A stretch of DNA of 64,000 bases from JAGWBJ01 sp034423015 (lineage in GTDB: Bacteria > Chloroflexota > Dehalococcoidia > Lucifugimonadales > JAGWBF01): assembly GCA_034423015.1 (NCBI GenBank), contig DAOUJG010000012.1:1-64000 (forward strand), read 5' to 3'. Below the pieces are notes generated by a model. That model worked only from the letters and a program-made list of their open reading frames with translations, was not told the DNA's origin and searched no databases. Positions 26,593-35,738 of this stretch are shown piece by piece. Numbering within the stretch: position 1 is the first letter of the stretch; each line of letters opens with the position of its first letter. A program made the translations under genes and the position numbers.

Positions 26593-26713
26593 GACTGTCG
26601 TGCCGGAAGATAGCCAAGCCGAAACAGGACGTGATAGAGTGCGGATACATGGGGCGGGTGGGAGGCGGTCCGGTATCCCAGGCAGAAGCCAGGACGGGAA
26701 GGAGCCTTGGTCG

Positions 26714-27790
26714 ATGTCAACCCGACGTAAGGAGCTCCCGAATACTCCATTGCCCTCCCCCTTTCCCGAGGGCTGGTACTTCGTCGCAAGCCGCCAGGCC
26801 GTGCTGAAGGAGAGGCTCATCCAGAAGACCTGGATGGGCGAGAACATAGTCGTCTGGTGTGACGAGAGCGGTCGCGTCTGCGTGGCCGAGGCCTATTGCC
26901 CGCACCTGGGGGCCGACCTGGGGCCGGAGGCCGGAGGCCGCATATGCGGCGGCCGGCTGGTCTGCCCCTTCCACGGCTTCGAGTTCGACGCAACCGGCCA
27001 GTGCGTCGCCACGCCCTACGCCGACCCGCCCAAGACGGCCAGGCTGCGAGTCTTCGAGACACACGAGGTCCTGGACATGGTCTTTGCCTGGTGGGGGATC
27101 GAGGGACGTGAGCCCCAATGGACGCTGCCCGCCGCGCCGCCGGAGCAGGCCGGGTGGAGCGACCTCAAGATCAGGACCCTCCGCTTCCCCGGCCATCCCC
27201 AGGAGACGACGGAGAACTCCGTGGACCTGGGCCACCTGCGCTACGTCCACGGGTACGACAGCGTGACCCGCACCGCCCGAGTGTCGGTGGAAGGGCCATG
27301 TCTGGACAGCAGCTTTGACTTCAGGAGGACCCAGCGGATCTCCAAGATCGCGAAATTCACCCTGGAGGTCTCCGCCAGGACCCGCATCTTCGGGCTGGGC
27401 TACTCGTTCGTGGAGATCCGCGAGCACACCATCGGGATGGACCTGCACCTCTGGGTGCTGGCGACACCCGTGGACGGGACGCTCATCGACCTGTCCCTGG
27501 CGTCCCAGGTGCGGGAGATCCGCAACCCCAGGCGGATGATCGCGGGCCTGGGGTTTCTGCCTGTGGGGCTGCGCGCTCCCATCATGAACAGGTTCATGTC
27601 GGATATACAGAATCGGGACGTCCTTCAAGACGTGGTGATCTGGAGCCGCAAGCGGTACCGGTCCCGACCCCGACTCTGCCGCTCCGACGGCGAGATCATG
27701 CCCTTTCGGGCCTATTGCGCCCAGTTCTACCCGGCCCCGCGCGATTCGGCCAGCCCGTACCCCGTTGCACGGGGCAGCGCCGCGCAATGA
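26714..27790 (+). CDS. Rieske-type ring-hydroxylating/sterol-modifying oxygenase
   Basis: A 358-residue oxygenase component. The N-terminal Rieske [2Fe-2S] site reads C62-P-H64 and C84-P-F-H87 (AYCPHLGADLG, LVCPFHGFEF). The C-terminal catalytic domain has ENSVDLGHLRYVHGYDSV, the D-x2-H-x4-H mononuclear iron site. The architecture matches the 3-ketosteroid 9-alpha-hydroxylase (KshA)/cholesterol 7-desaturase/SdmA group rather than alpha-beta aromatic dioxygenases. No reductase is adjacent. It lies between a lipid exporter and an RND transporter plus a sterol methyltransferase, so a steroid or triterpenoid substrate is a reasonable inference. The start ATG 26714 follows AAGGAG by about ten bases. 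Confidence 0.85.
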   Translation: MSTRRKELPNTPLPSPFPEGWYFVASRQAVLKERLIQKTWMGENIVVWCDESGRVCVAEAYCPHLGADLGPEAGGRICGGRLVCPFHGFEFDATGQCVATPYADPPKTARLRVFETHEVLDMVFAWWGIEGREPQWTLPAAPPEQAGWSDLKIRTLRFPGHPQETTENSVDLGHLRYVHGYDSVTRTARVSVEGPCLDSSFDFRRTQRISKIAKFTLEVSARTRIFGLGYSFVEIREHTIGMDLHLWVLATPVDGTLIDLSLASQVREIRNPRRMIAGLGFLPVGLRAPIMNRFMSDIQNRDVLQDVVIWSRKRYRSRPRLCRSDGEIMPFRAYCAQFYPAPRDSASPYPVARGSAAQ

Positions 27791-27941
27791 GCGTTGGAGC
27801 CGCGTGTGTGCCTCCGGCCCGCATCCCCGGCGGGGTCCTGTTCCCGGACCGTCAGGGCGTGGGAGATACTGAATCGTACCGGCTGAGCCAGCGGCCGGCG
27901 GGCGACGCCTTCCCCGGCTTTCCTGGATCGAAGGGTACGCC

Positions 27942-30404
27942 ATGAGCCAGATACTCGACCGCCTGAGCCGGCTGGTAACCGTTCGCCCCTACGTCACTAT
28001 AGCCGTCCTCGTTATCGTCACCGTCGTACTGGCCGCGGGGGCCACGCTGCGCCTCCCGCCGACGGAGGGGGCCGACGTGGCGTTCCTCCCGCCCGGGCAT
28101 CCGGTCGCCGACGCGACCCGTGAAGTCAGCGAGCTGTTCAGCGACGCCGGCGACGTCAGAGTCGCAACTCTCATCTTCCGCGGGGAGGCCCTCACGCCTG
28201 GCGGCCTCTCCCAGATGGCCGCCCTGATGGACCGGGTCGTCGGCGACCCGGGTGTGGGCGGCCTCCTGGCGCCCGCCAACGCGATAGTAGCTCCCGCGAC
28301 ACTCGTCGGCGCCGCGCTCCAGGTGGACGACTTCGAGTCGGTCACCCAGGCGCAGATCAACTCCGTGCGCAGGGCGCCGGGGGTCCAGGAAGCCCTAGCG
28401 GCGATGACCGGGACCGACACGGACGGCACACCGATTGCGATCGCCAACATCCGGCTGACCGATACCGGCGACGAGGGCATCGAGAACGCCGAGCGGAGGA
28501 TCAGCGAGCTGGCTGCGGCGGACGAAGGCCCGCTGACCGTGAGCAGCGTGTCGCCGGTGATCGTCGAGGACGAGTACAAGCAGGCCACGGAGCAGGGGAT
28601 GGCGCCGCTGATACTGGCGGCGCTGGTGTTGATAGCGGTGCTGCTCGTGCTCTTCACCCGCACCATCTCGGACATGCTGCTGACGCTGCTGGGGCTCATT
28701 CTGGCAATCGCCTGCGTCATCGGCGCGGAGGGGTGGCTTGGGCCGGATGGACTGGGCCTGATAGGCCCTCCGAGCTCGCTCACGGCAATGGTGCCCGTCA
28801 TCCTCATCAGCCTCACGGTGGACTACGCCATCCAGACGGTCTCGCACTACCGCGAGCAGCGCGTCGCAGGCGAGCCGGTGGCACCGGCCATACGGGTCGG
28901 ACTGCGACACGTCACAATCCCGCTGATGCTGGCTGCCGTTACCACGATCGTCAGCCTGCTGGCGACCCTGTTCTCGCCCATCGGGGTCATTGGAGACTTC
29001 GGCGTAGTCGCTGGGCTGGGCGTGGGGATGAGCCTGGTGGTGATGCTGACGCTGATCCCCGCTGGACGGTTGATCATCGACCGGCGGCGGGAGTCGCGCG
29101 GCACCCTGAAGCCCGCCCGACCCATCTCCAACGCACTGCCCGGAATCCCCCGGATGACGGAGAGGCTTGGAAGATGGGTTACGCGCCGGCCGGCTCCCTA
29201 TCTCGTCGCGGTGGTCCTCATCACCATCGGCCTTGGGTACGCTGCGACGGGGCTGAAGTCCGAATTCAGCATCAAAGACGTCCTGCCCCGTGGCGGGAGC
29301 GTGCTGGAGGATATGAACACCCTGGAAGCGGCCGTCGGCGGCTCGACGGAGGTCGCCAGCCTGCTGGTCAGGGCCGAGGCCACAGAGAGCAGGACGCTCC
29401 TGAACCTCCGCGACCTCACGCGCGCCTTCGAGGACGAGCAGCTCCGACCGAGGGCCGCCACAGGTACGATCCAGGGATCTTATGAAGGGTTTTTGCAAGA
29501 CTGGACCCACGACTCCGGCGAGCCCGGCGACAAGTACGACCCGGAGCTGGCAGAGCTCTTCAGCACAGCCTCTTCCGGAGTCGAGCTCGATCCGGAGCTG
29601 ATGCAGGAGCTCATCGACAAGCTCCTCGAGGAAGAGCCCGGCCTGGCGCATTTCATGGTCAACGATCCGGAGGGCATCGATACGATGCTTCTCCAGTTCC
29701 CGATCTTCCCGGGCGACCCCGGGGGAACGAGGATGCTCCACGACGACATCGAAGAGCTATGGCTCGGCGACGACAGCGCCGTCACAGCGGCTTCGAGCAG
29801 CATCGTCGCGGTTGCCGTCACCGACCAGATCACCGACGGGCAGACGGAGTCGATCAGCATCACCGTTGCCGTGGCCCTGGGCATCCTGTCCATCTTCTTC
29901 TGGGTGACGCTGCGGCAGCCCATGCTGGGACTCGTCGCGGTGGGGCCCATCGTGCTCGTGCTCATCTGCGTGCTGGGCACGATGGCGCTGCTGGGTATTC
30001 CCTACACGCTAGTCACCTCGATCATCACGGCGCTGTCGATCGGGATCGGCGTGGACTACACCATCCACGTGATTCACCGCTACCGCGAGGAGTTCGCCCG
30101 CCTGCGCAACCCGGAGCAAGCGGCAGTCAATACCCTCGCGACCACCGGTTCGGCGCTGTTGGGTTCCGCGCTGACCACGGCTTTCGGTTTCGGAGTGCTG
30201 ATAGCATCGCCCCTGCTCGCATCCCAGCAGTTCGGCATCACGGCGACCATTACGATCGTCTATTCCCTCGTAGTCTCCATTCTGGTGGTGCTGCCCGCCA
30301 TGGTGGTCTGGGGCGCGTACCAGAATGCGCGCCTACGCTCGATGGTGCAGCGTGCGTGGGACGATCTCGACGTTGCCATCGAGGACGTGCATCGACGCAA
30401 ATAG
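27942..30404 (+). CDS. MMPL/HAE3-family RND transporter
   Basis: An 820-residue inner-membrane transporter made of two homologous halves. Each half has one helix, a large external domain and five helices (12 in total). The proton-relay region reads LTVDYAIQTVSHYREQ in the first half and GIGVDYTIHVIHRYREE in the second. Relatives include the hopanoid transporter HpnN, mycobacterial MmpL lipid exporters and archaeal/Dehalococcoidia HAE3 proteins. It would export a lipid or hydrophobic compound. It is followed after 24 bases by the sterol methyltransferase-like gene, which suggests that the transported lipid is the methylated product or its precursor. Confidence 0.88.
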   Translation: MSQILDRLSRLVTVRPYVTIAVLVIVTVVLAAGATLRLPPTEGADVAFLPPGHPVADATREVSELFSDAGDVRVATLIFRGEALTPGGLSQMAALMDRVVGDPGVGGLLAPANAIVAPATLVGAALQVDDFESVTQAQINSVRRAPGVQEALAAMTGTDTDGTPIAIANIRLTDTGDEGIENAERRISELAAADEGPLTVSSVSPVIVEDEYKQATEQGMAPLILAALVLIAVLLVLFTRTISDMLLTLLGLILAIACVIGAEGWLGPDGLGLIGPPSSLTAMVPVILISLTVDYAIQTVSHYREQRVAGEPVAPAIRVGLRHVTIPLMLAAVTTIVSLLATLFSPIGVIGDFGVVAGLGVGMSLVVMLTLIPAGRLIIDRRRESRGTLKPARPISNALPGIPRMTERLGRWVTRRPAPYLVAVVLITIGLGYAATGLKSEFSIKDVLPRGGSVLEDMNTLEAAVGGSTEVASLLVRAEATESRTLLNLRDLTRAFEDEQLRPRAATGTIQGSYEGFLQDWTHDSGEPGDKYDPELAELFSTASSGVELDPELMQELIDKLLEEEPGLAHFMVNDPEGIDTMLLQFPIFPGDPGGTRMLHDDIEELWLGDDSAVTAASSSIVAVAVTDQITDGQTESISITVAVALGILSIFFWVTLRQPMLGLVAVGPIVLVLICVLGTMALLGIPYTLVTSIITALSIGIGVDYTIHVIHRYREEFARLRNPEQAAVNTLATTGSALLGSALTTAFGFGVLIASPLLASQQFGITATITIVYSLVVSILVVLPAMVVWGAYQNARLRSMVQRAWDDLDVAIEDVHRRK

Positions 30405-30428
30405 GGGGTCGTCGTAAGAAAGAGGCTT

Positions 30429-31466
30429 ATGAAACTCCTCAAACTATCCAACGGGCTAAAGGCCGCGTACCATGGGTCGGACGTCCACAGTCGGGTGGAC
30501 CGCTTCGATGGATGGATGGACAGAGCGCACGTGGAGGACGCCGGCCCGACGGGCTATGACCACACGGAGACCGTCGAGGAATACTACGCCCTTTGCAACG
30601 AGCTCATGGTGTTCGGCTGGGGCGAATCCCTCCACTTCGCGCCGCTATCGCCCCGGGAGAGCCTGGATGACTCCAAGGTCCGGCATCAGCGACTCATGAT
30701 CGCCAAGCTGGAGCTGCGGGAGGGCATGACGGTGGTCGATGTCGGCTGCGGGATCGGCGGCCCAATGCGCCGCGTCGTCCGGGAGGCCGGTGTCAGGGCC
30801 GTTGGGGTCAATATCAATCAACTGCAGCTGGAGAAGTCGAGAGCGCTGGACGCCGAGGCGGGGCTCGAGCACATGGTCGACTACCTAGCGTGCAGCTTCA
30901 TGGACATGGGGACCATCGCAGACAACACGTTCGACCGGGGGTACGCGATCGAGTCGACGTGCCATGCGCCGGACAAGGCGGGCGCGTTCGCCGAGATATA
31001 CCGTGTGCTGAAACCTGGAGCCCTCTTCTGGGGTCAGGAGATGTGCATGACGGACAAGTTCGATCCCGGCGTCGATCGGCACCGGGCTATGAAACATGGT
31101 CTGATGCACGGCATCGCGCTCAAGGATATAGCGACCATGGGCGAGGTGAACCGTGCTCTCGAAACGGCGGGATTTCAGGTCATCGAGGCAAGGGACCGGG
31201 CCGTCGAGGAGAACGGACCAAGCACACCGTGGTATCAGCCCATGGAAACCCGGTCTGGAACGCGACGCAACGCCCTGAGCAGGGTGCCGCTGGGCCGGAA
31301 GGCGCTCACCGGCGTATCCCGGCTGGCGGAGGCGTTTGGGGTGTTTCCGAAAGGCTCCGCGGACGTCATCGGGCTGCTGGACCGTACCGCCAAAGCCTAC
31401 GTGGCGGGCGGCAGGGCCGGAATCTTCACGCCACTGTACTGTTTCCTGGCTCGCAAACCCCTTTAG
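30429..31466 (+). CDS. Sterol C24-methyltransferase (Erg6/SMT) family protein
   Basis: A 345-residue SAM-dependent methyltransferase matching yeast Erg6 along its length. It has VEEYYALCNELMVFGWGESL (sterol region I), DVGCGIGGPMRRVV (SAM motif I), GYAIESTCHAPDKAGAFAE (region III) followed by IYRVLKPGA, MTDKFDP, and PWYQPM. The C-terminal sterol-MT domain ends GGRAGIFTPLYCFLARKP. Full-length SMT homologues are rare in bacteria. The enzyme would add a methyl group to an alkene side chain of a sterol or another polycyclic or isoprenoid lipid. No cyclase lies in the window, so the substrate could be imported. It is convergent with the P450 gene, 37 bases away. Confidence 0.85.
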   Translation: MKLLKLSNGLKAAYHGSDVHSRVDRFDGWMDRAHVEDAGPTGYDHTETVEEYYALCNELMVFGWGESLHFAPLSPRESLDDSKVRHQRLMIAKLELREGMTVVDVGCGIGGPMRRVVREAGVRAVGVNINQLQLEKSRALDAEAGLEHMVDYLACSFMDMGTIADNTFDRGYAIESTCHAPDKAGAFAEIYRVLKPGALFWGQEMCMTDKFDPGVDRHRAMKHGLMHGIALKDIATMGEVNRALETAGFQVIEARDRAVEENGPSTPWYQPMETRSGTRRNALSRVPLGRKALTGVSRLAEAFGVFPKGSADVIGLLDRTAKAYVAGGRAGIFTPLYCFLARKPL

Positions 31467-31503
31467 GCCCTCTCTCCAGTCTTTCGGCCGACCCCATGGC
31501 CCA

Positions 31504-33531
31504 TCAGGCGTTCAAGTCGCGCCTCTGCTCGGCGATGAGGAATTTGAGCTTCTTGCTCGGCTTCATGGACGGGAGCGGGTTGAACCGGAGCTTGTAGTTG
31601 GCGGGAGACACCTCGAGCCTGAAGTGGTGCGCGACCATCAGCACGTTGACGGCCAGCTGTAGCTCCATCCATCGGGAGCCCAGGCATGTGTGGGTGCCCA
31701 GCCCGTAGGGGGCGTACCCGGGGCCGTGGTGCTCGTTGCGCGGCGGCAGGTAGCGGTCGATATCGAAAGTGAAGGGGTCGGGAAAGACATCCTCCATGTA
31801 ATGCGAGGCTGTCTGGGCAATCAAGATCCGTGAACCCACCGGCAGCTCGTAGTCCTCGATCACACACGAGTTCATCACGTTTCGTATGGACATGGGGACG
31901 ATGGGGTACATGCGAAAGCATTCCATGAGGAAGCGGTGGGTGACGTCGATGGCGGACGGGATGAAGTCCCCGATATCCGGGTCGCCGTTGTCGAACAGGG
32001 CGTCGGCTTCGGCCTCGATTTTGGCGTAGATCTCCGGCTGCGAGGCCATGGCATACAAGGCGAAGCTAAAGCTATCTCCAAGGTATGCGCTGGCCACCAG
32101 CGCCGCAGTAAAAGCGAATCTCAGGTTGGACTCGGGTACGAACTGGGGATCGCTCGCGTGCAGGCTTAGATAGTCGTCCACCAGGTTTCGGTGTGCTCCG
32201 GCTCGCTGGGCGGGAGTGTGGACCCTCTGGACTCGTTCGAGCAGGGTTGCGATGATTTTTGTGCGGCGCTTCATGCCGGGGGTCTTCAGCATGAACTTGG
32301 GCATTATCCTCATGATGTGAACGCTGAGGGCCCGTTCCTTGAACTTCAACAGGTCGTCGATGATGTCCTGAGACTCGACGCCGATCATGAGGGGTGAGAC
32401 TTGAGCGTTGATCATCAGCCGGCTCATGCGCGTTGCGGGGTAGGAGTCCCCGACTTTCCATTGCGCCATATGCTTCCGCACATGCCCGTAGAGATCGTCC
32501 AGCTGCCCTGCCAGCCTGTTGCGGGAGTAGGCCGCCGACAGGGACTTGCGGAGCCGGAAATGGTCGGCACCGTCCAGGGCAGGCAACACTCCGGCTGCGC
32601 CGTAGACCTTTTCGAAGTCCTCGAAATAGTCCCTGGCTCTCAGGTGCATACGCCCGCGGCGATGGACCCAGCGATTTGTCTCGGGGCCGGCGAGGGAGAT
32701 CATGGGCTTGGAAAAGGGAGGGCGTATCTGAAACACCGGGCCATACTCTTGGGCAAGGTCCGCGAAAAGCGCGGGGACGTTGCCCTGGCGGAGCCGGGGA
32801 TTGAGCAGCAGCTTGCGCAGCGAGACTGTCGGTATCTTCTTGGTCAGGGCGGAACGTCTAAGCAACGGGCCGGCGAGGTTGTGGGAGACCGCGGCAGCGA
32901 TGGAACGTCCGATCAGGTCTGTGTTGCAGATGAACTCGATGCGCTTCTCAGACTCGTCGTCGAGCTGGAACATGAAACGAAAGACGTCGCACGTGTTTAT
33001 GAGAGAGATGATGATGGCGTCTTTAGGGTCGGGAATCTCGTTGTCGAATATTGCCCTGCTGATACGCGTCTTGACGAACTGGTCCGTAGGGACTTCGGCA
33101 TATGCGGCGAGTAGCCCCATCTGCCCCGGGGGAGGGATCAAGGTCCAGAAGTCGCCGTCGTGGTGTTCCAGGATCTTCACGTCTACCAACCGCTGCAGGG
33201 TCAAATCGATGATCGATTCCGCCCGGGGAGCGAGCCGCTCGATCCAGTACTGGGCGTTCCGTTGGGCCGGCTCCTCCGCGATCTCCTGCAGAATGGGGTC
33301 CAGAACGGGTATACCGGTTTCAGTCTCGTTTACGAGGAATAGAGACTCCTCGTCCGTGTCAATGCGGAATCTGAGGGAAAGGTCCGCCAGTACGGCGCCG
33401 GTGACGGCACAGTTCAGGTTCCAGCCGGGCACCTGATGAAAATAGCCGCTCTCCTCGTTGAGGAGCATGAGGATCAATTCTTCAAGCAAACTCAGCTTTT
33501 GGGTAGCTGTCGTGCTCTCTGAGACAGTCAT
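31504..33531 (-). CDS. GPP34 (GOLPH3-like) domain fused to cytochrome P450
   Basis: A 675-residue two-domain protein. Residues about 12-225 match the GPP34/GOLPH3 fold (LSLLEELILMLLNEESGYF, followed by ILEHHDGDFWTL and alternating helices); in eukaryotes this domain binds phosphoinositide membranes. Residues about 240-660 are a cytochrome P450: MECFRMYP supplies the K-helix E-x-x-R, and APYGLGTHTCLGSR holds the heme-thiolate Cys616. The I-helix segment AYLGDSFSF lacks the usual acidic-Thr pair, so oxygen activation may be atypical. No separate reductase is seen. It lies downstream of an FAD oxidoreductase gene (75-base gap) on the same strand. I know of no described protein with this fusion. 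Confidence 0.82.
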   Translation of the reverse strand: MTVSESTTATQKLSLLEELILMLLNEESGYFHQVPGWNLNCAVTGAVLADLSLRFRIDTDEESLFLVNETETGIPVLDPILQEIAEEPAQRNAQYWIERLAPRAESIIDLTLQRLVDVKILEHHDGDFWTLIPPPGQMGLLAAYAEVPTDQFVKTRISRAIFDNEIPDPKDAIIISLINTCDVFRFMFQLDDESEKRIEFICNTDLIGRSIAAAVSHNLAGPLLRRSALTKKIPTVSLRKLLLNPRLRQGNVPALFADLAQEYGPVFQIRPPFSKPMISLAGPETNRWVHRRGRMHLRARDYFEDFEKVYGAAGVLPALDGADHFRLRKSLSAAYSRNRLAGQLDDLYGHVRKHMAQWKVGDSYPATRMSRLMINAQVSPLMIGVESQDIIDDLLKFKERALSVHIMRIMPKFMLKTPGMKRRTKIIATLLERVQRVHTPAQRAGAHRNLVDDYLSLHASDPQFVPESNLRFAFTAALVASAYLGDSFSFALYAMASQPEIYAKIEAEADALFDNGDPDIGDFIPSAIDVTHRFLMECFRMYPIVPMSIRNVMNSCVIEDYELPVGSRILIAQTASHYMEDVFPDPFTFDIDRYLPPRNEHHGPGYAPYGLGTHTCLGSRWMELQLAVNVLMVAHHFRLEVSPANYKLRFNPLPSMKPSKKLKFLIAEQRRDLNA

Positions 33532-33606
33532 TGCTCCAGTCTCCTTCAGTCCTCAACATACAGTATACTCCATCGAACGCTCCTGCCACGAGCGGCCGGG
33601 GGCCCT

Positions 33607-34995
33607 TCAGCCCTTCGCTTTCTTGAAACGCCAACCGTACATGATGCTCCCGTAGTGGTTGAAGGACCGCCTCGCCTCGGGGTCGTCGAAGGGATAGTCC
33701 GCGCCCATCTGTGTCGCGGCGGCTAGCCCGCTCACGAAGCAGGTCTCCTGGCTGTTGATCAGCGTATGGGCGCCACAGTGCCAGGTCCGTCTCTTGCCCT
33801 GGATGAACCGGAACAGGTGGACGAGGAACGCAACGTGGCGCACGTCGTGCACGATGTGCTGGAACCACCACCTTCCGATGACCTTCCGCCCATCGATCCG
33901 GCTGATGGGGTTGTAGGTCACAAGGCAGGGCTTGTCCGACCGGTTGGCCCATGGCTGCTGGTTGTGCATGATGTACGTGATCTCATAGTTGTCCGGCCTG
34001 GCGCCGTATTGCTCGATGTGATTGCTCCGGGTCTTGAGGGGCCTCACCTCGTTGTCGGGAAGGACCGACGAGTCCGAATGCACGATGGTATGGTTGTGCA
34101 GCTCGCTCTCGTACCGTATGGAGGAGAGGATGTACCGCTCCAGCATCGTGGGCCGGTCGAGGACCATCAGCGTCTGGTTGGCGTTGCACGCGAAGACCAC
34201 GTCGTCGAAGGTCTCCTTGACGCCGTTTTCGTCCTCGATCAGGACGCCCGTCGGCTGCCGGTACACCTTTCGGACGTGGCGGTTGAGGTATATCTTGTCC
34301 CTGAAATTGGCCGACAGGCCCTCGTAGATGCGACGGGTCCCCCTGTCCCACGTCTGCATGGGGGTGGCAGTCTCGATGTCGAAGAACTCAAGGTACCTGC
34401 TGAAGAGGGCCGCGGGCATGTCGAATACGTTGGTCGCCATCAGGAAGTTCACGAACATCGGCTTCAGTATCTTGTACCGGAAGTCCCCGGAGAAGCCGCC
34501 CAGGTTCAGGACCGTACCCATGCTGACGTAGTTGAACGGGTTGAGGGCGTTCACGAGCTTGGACCGGGAGCGGCTGAGCCGGCCGAACCGGTGCAGATGC
34601 CTCAGGACTCGTTGGAACCTGGCGATCTCGGACCGAAGCTGCTCCTTTATCTCCGAGTCGAAGTCGTGGGCGTAGACCTGGCCGCGGTACTTCACACTGT
34701 AGCTGAACCTGGTCTCGACCAGATCGATGCCGAGCTGCTCCATCAGCAGCACGACATGGTGATAGACCGACGGGATGCAGGCCGTGACGGAGATGTCGAA
34801 GGGGACCGAGCTGCCGTCGTCCTGGGGCATGTCGGCGGTCACCGCATTTCCGCCAATCCGGTCCTGCGCCTCGAACAGCCGGAAGTCGAACCGGTCCCGG
34901 TGCTGGTCCAGCGCCCATGCGGCGGCCAGCCCCGAAACGCCCCCGCCGATAATGGCTATGCGCCGCAGCTCCTTCTTTCTCCCGCGACCTGCCAT
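33607..34995 (-). CDS. FAD-dependent amine-oxidase-type oxidoreductase (COG2907-like)
   Basis: A 462-residue flavoprotein. The N-terminal dinucleotide motif is IAIIGGGVSGLAAAWALD, followed by the acidic ribose-binding residue in FRLFEAQDRIGGNAVT, as in flavin monoamine oxidases and carotenoid/phytoene desaturase relatives. Mid-protein features (DDVVFACNANQTLMVLD; NHIEQYGARPDNYEITYIMH) fit the COG2907 group, often encoded with cyclopropane-fatty-acid-synthase-like methyltransferases. Here the nearest methyltransferase is the Erg6-like gene on the opposite strand. It is the promoter-proximal gene of a two-gene unit with the P450 fusion. Oxidation or desaturation of a lipid is the best guess; the substrate is unknown. 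Confidence 0.82.
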   Translation of the reverse strand: MAGRGRKKELRRIAIIGGGVSGLAAAWALDQHRDRFDFRLFEAQDRIGGNAVTADMPQDDGSSVPFDISVTACIPSVYHHVVLLMEQLGIDLVETRFSYSVKYRGQVYAHDFDSEIKEQLRSEIARFQRVLRHLHRFGRLSRSRSKLVNALNPFNYVSMGTVLNLGGFSGDFRYKILKPMFVNFLMATNVFDMPAALFSRYLEFFDIETATPMQTWDRGTRRIYEGLSANFRDKIYLNRHVRKVYRQPTGVLIEDENGVKETFDDVVFACNANQTLMVLDRPTMLERYILSSIRYESELHNHTIVHSDSSVLPDNEVRPLKTRSNHIEQYGARPDNYEITYIMHNQQPWANRSDKPCLVTYNPISRIDGRKVIGRWWFQHIVHDVRHVAFLVHLFRFIQGKRRTWHCGAHTLINSQETCFVSGLAAATQMGADYPFDDPEARRSFNHYGSIMYGWRFKKAKG

Positions 34996-35052
34996 GACCT
35001 ACCATTCTACGAATGTTGCCGTCTGGTGGCTAGTCGCCGTGTCCCCCACCCG

Positions 35053-35180
35053 GTCATTCCGAGCGGAGCGAAGCGGAGGGAGGAATCTATCGTTGCCGGC
35101 GAGTAAGGGGTCCCGTGGCCCGGTGGCATGGCGGGCTCGTTGGAGGGCGCCTGAGATTCCTCGCTACGCTCGGAATGACA
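35053..35180. repeat. Dispersed inverted-repeat element, family A (copy 2)
   Basis: The left arm GTCATTCCGAGCGGAGCGAA and the right arm GAGATTCCTCGCTACGCTCG, GAATGAC flank an interior (GGCGAGTAAGGGGTCCCGTG) homologous to the interior of copy 1 at 2595-2710. It is noncoding. It sits in the 740-base gap between the FAD oxidoreductase and molybdopterin oxidoreductase genes, which holds no gene that I can support. Confidence 0.75.
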
Positions 35181-35257
35181 GCGGCGGGGGCGGCTCGGAA
35201 TTGCTAATGGCCTTGTGAAGGTCACGCATGGGGATGAAAACGCGGCGCCCTGCTTAC

Positions 35258-35325
35258 CGTCATTCCGGCGCAGGCCGGAATCCAGGGGTGGGGGGACCCT
35301 GGACTCCCGCGAAAGCGGGAGTGGC
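35258..35325. repeat. Dispersed inverted repeat, family B (third copy)
   Basis: Two hairpins, GTCATTCCGGCGCAGGCCGG near 35260 and GGACTCCCGCGAAAGCGGGA near 35302, resemble the pairs at 2436-2551 and 24050-24145. They are noncoding and lie about 80 bases after the family A element. Confidence 0.65.
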
Positions 35326-35738
35326 GGAGGGAGGGCTGCAGGCCTGTCTTCATGGCAGTGACAGCATGGTGGTCGGATCGGGGCGAGGGGCTAGTGGGCT
35401 GGTGGAGGTCTCTGGGGCGGTGGCCCCGGCTCCCTAGGTCCCGGCCCCCATGTCGGGGCACGAGGGCAGGGCCTTGGCCGGGACGACGAGTTGGGCGATT
35501 CGCCAAGAGGATGCTGCACGGCATCTTCATGGCAATCCAGCTTGACCGGCTACCTGGGCCCGACTATGCTGTCCCTACATCCGTATCCGTGGGACCAGCG
35601 TAAGACACGTAGGAGACGGCTGCACCGACACCACCAATCCAGGCCTCGCGGCAATCCGCATTGGCGAGCCGGGACCCGTGCCATCGTCAGCGGGTGGATT
35701 GCCGGGGCGGCCGGGGCCTCGTGAAGGGGGGGCATCCA

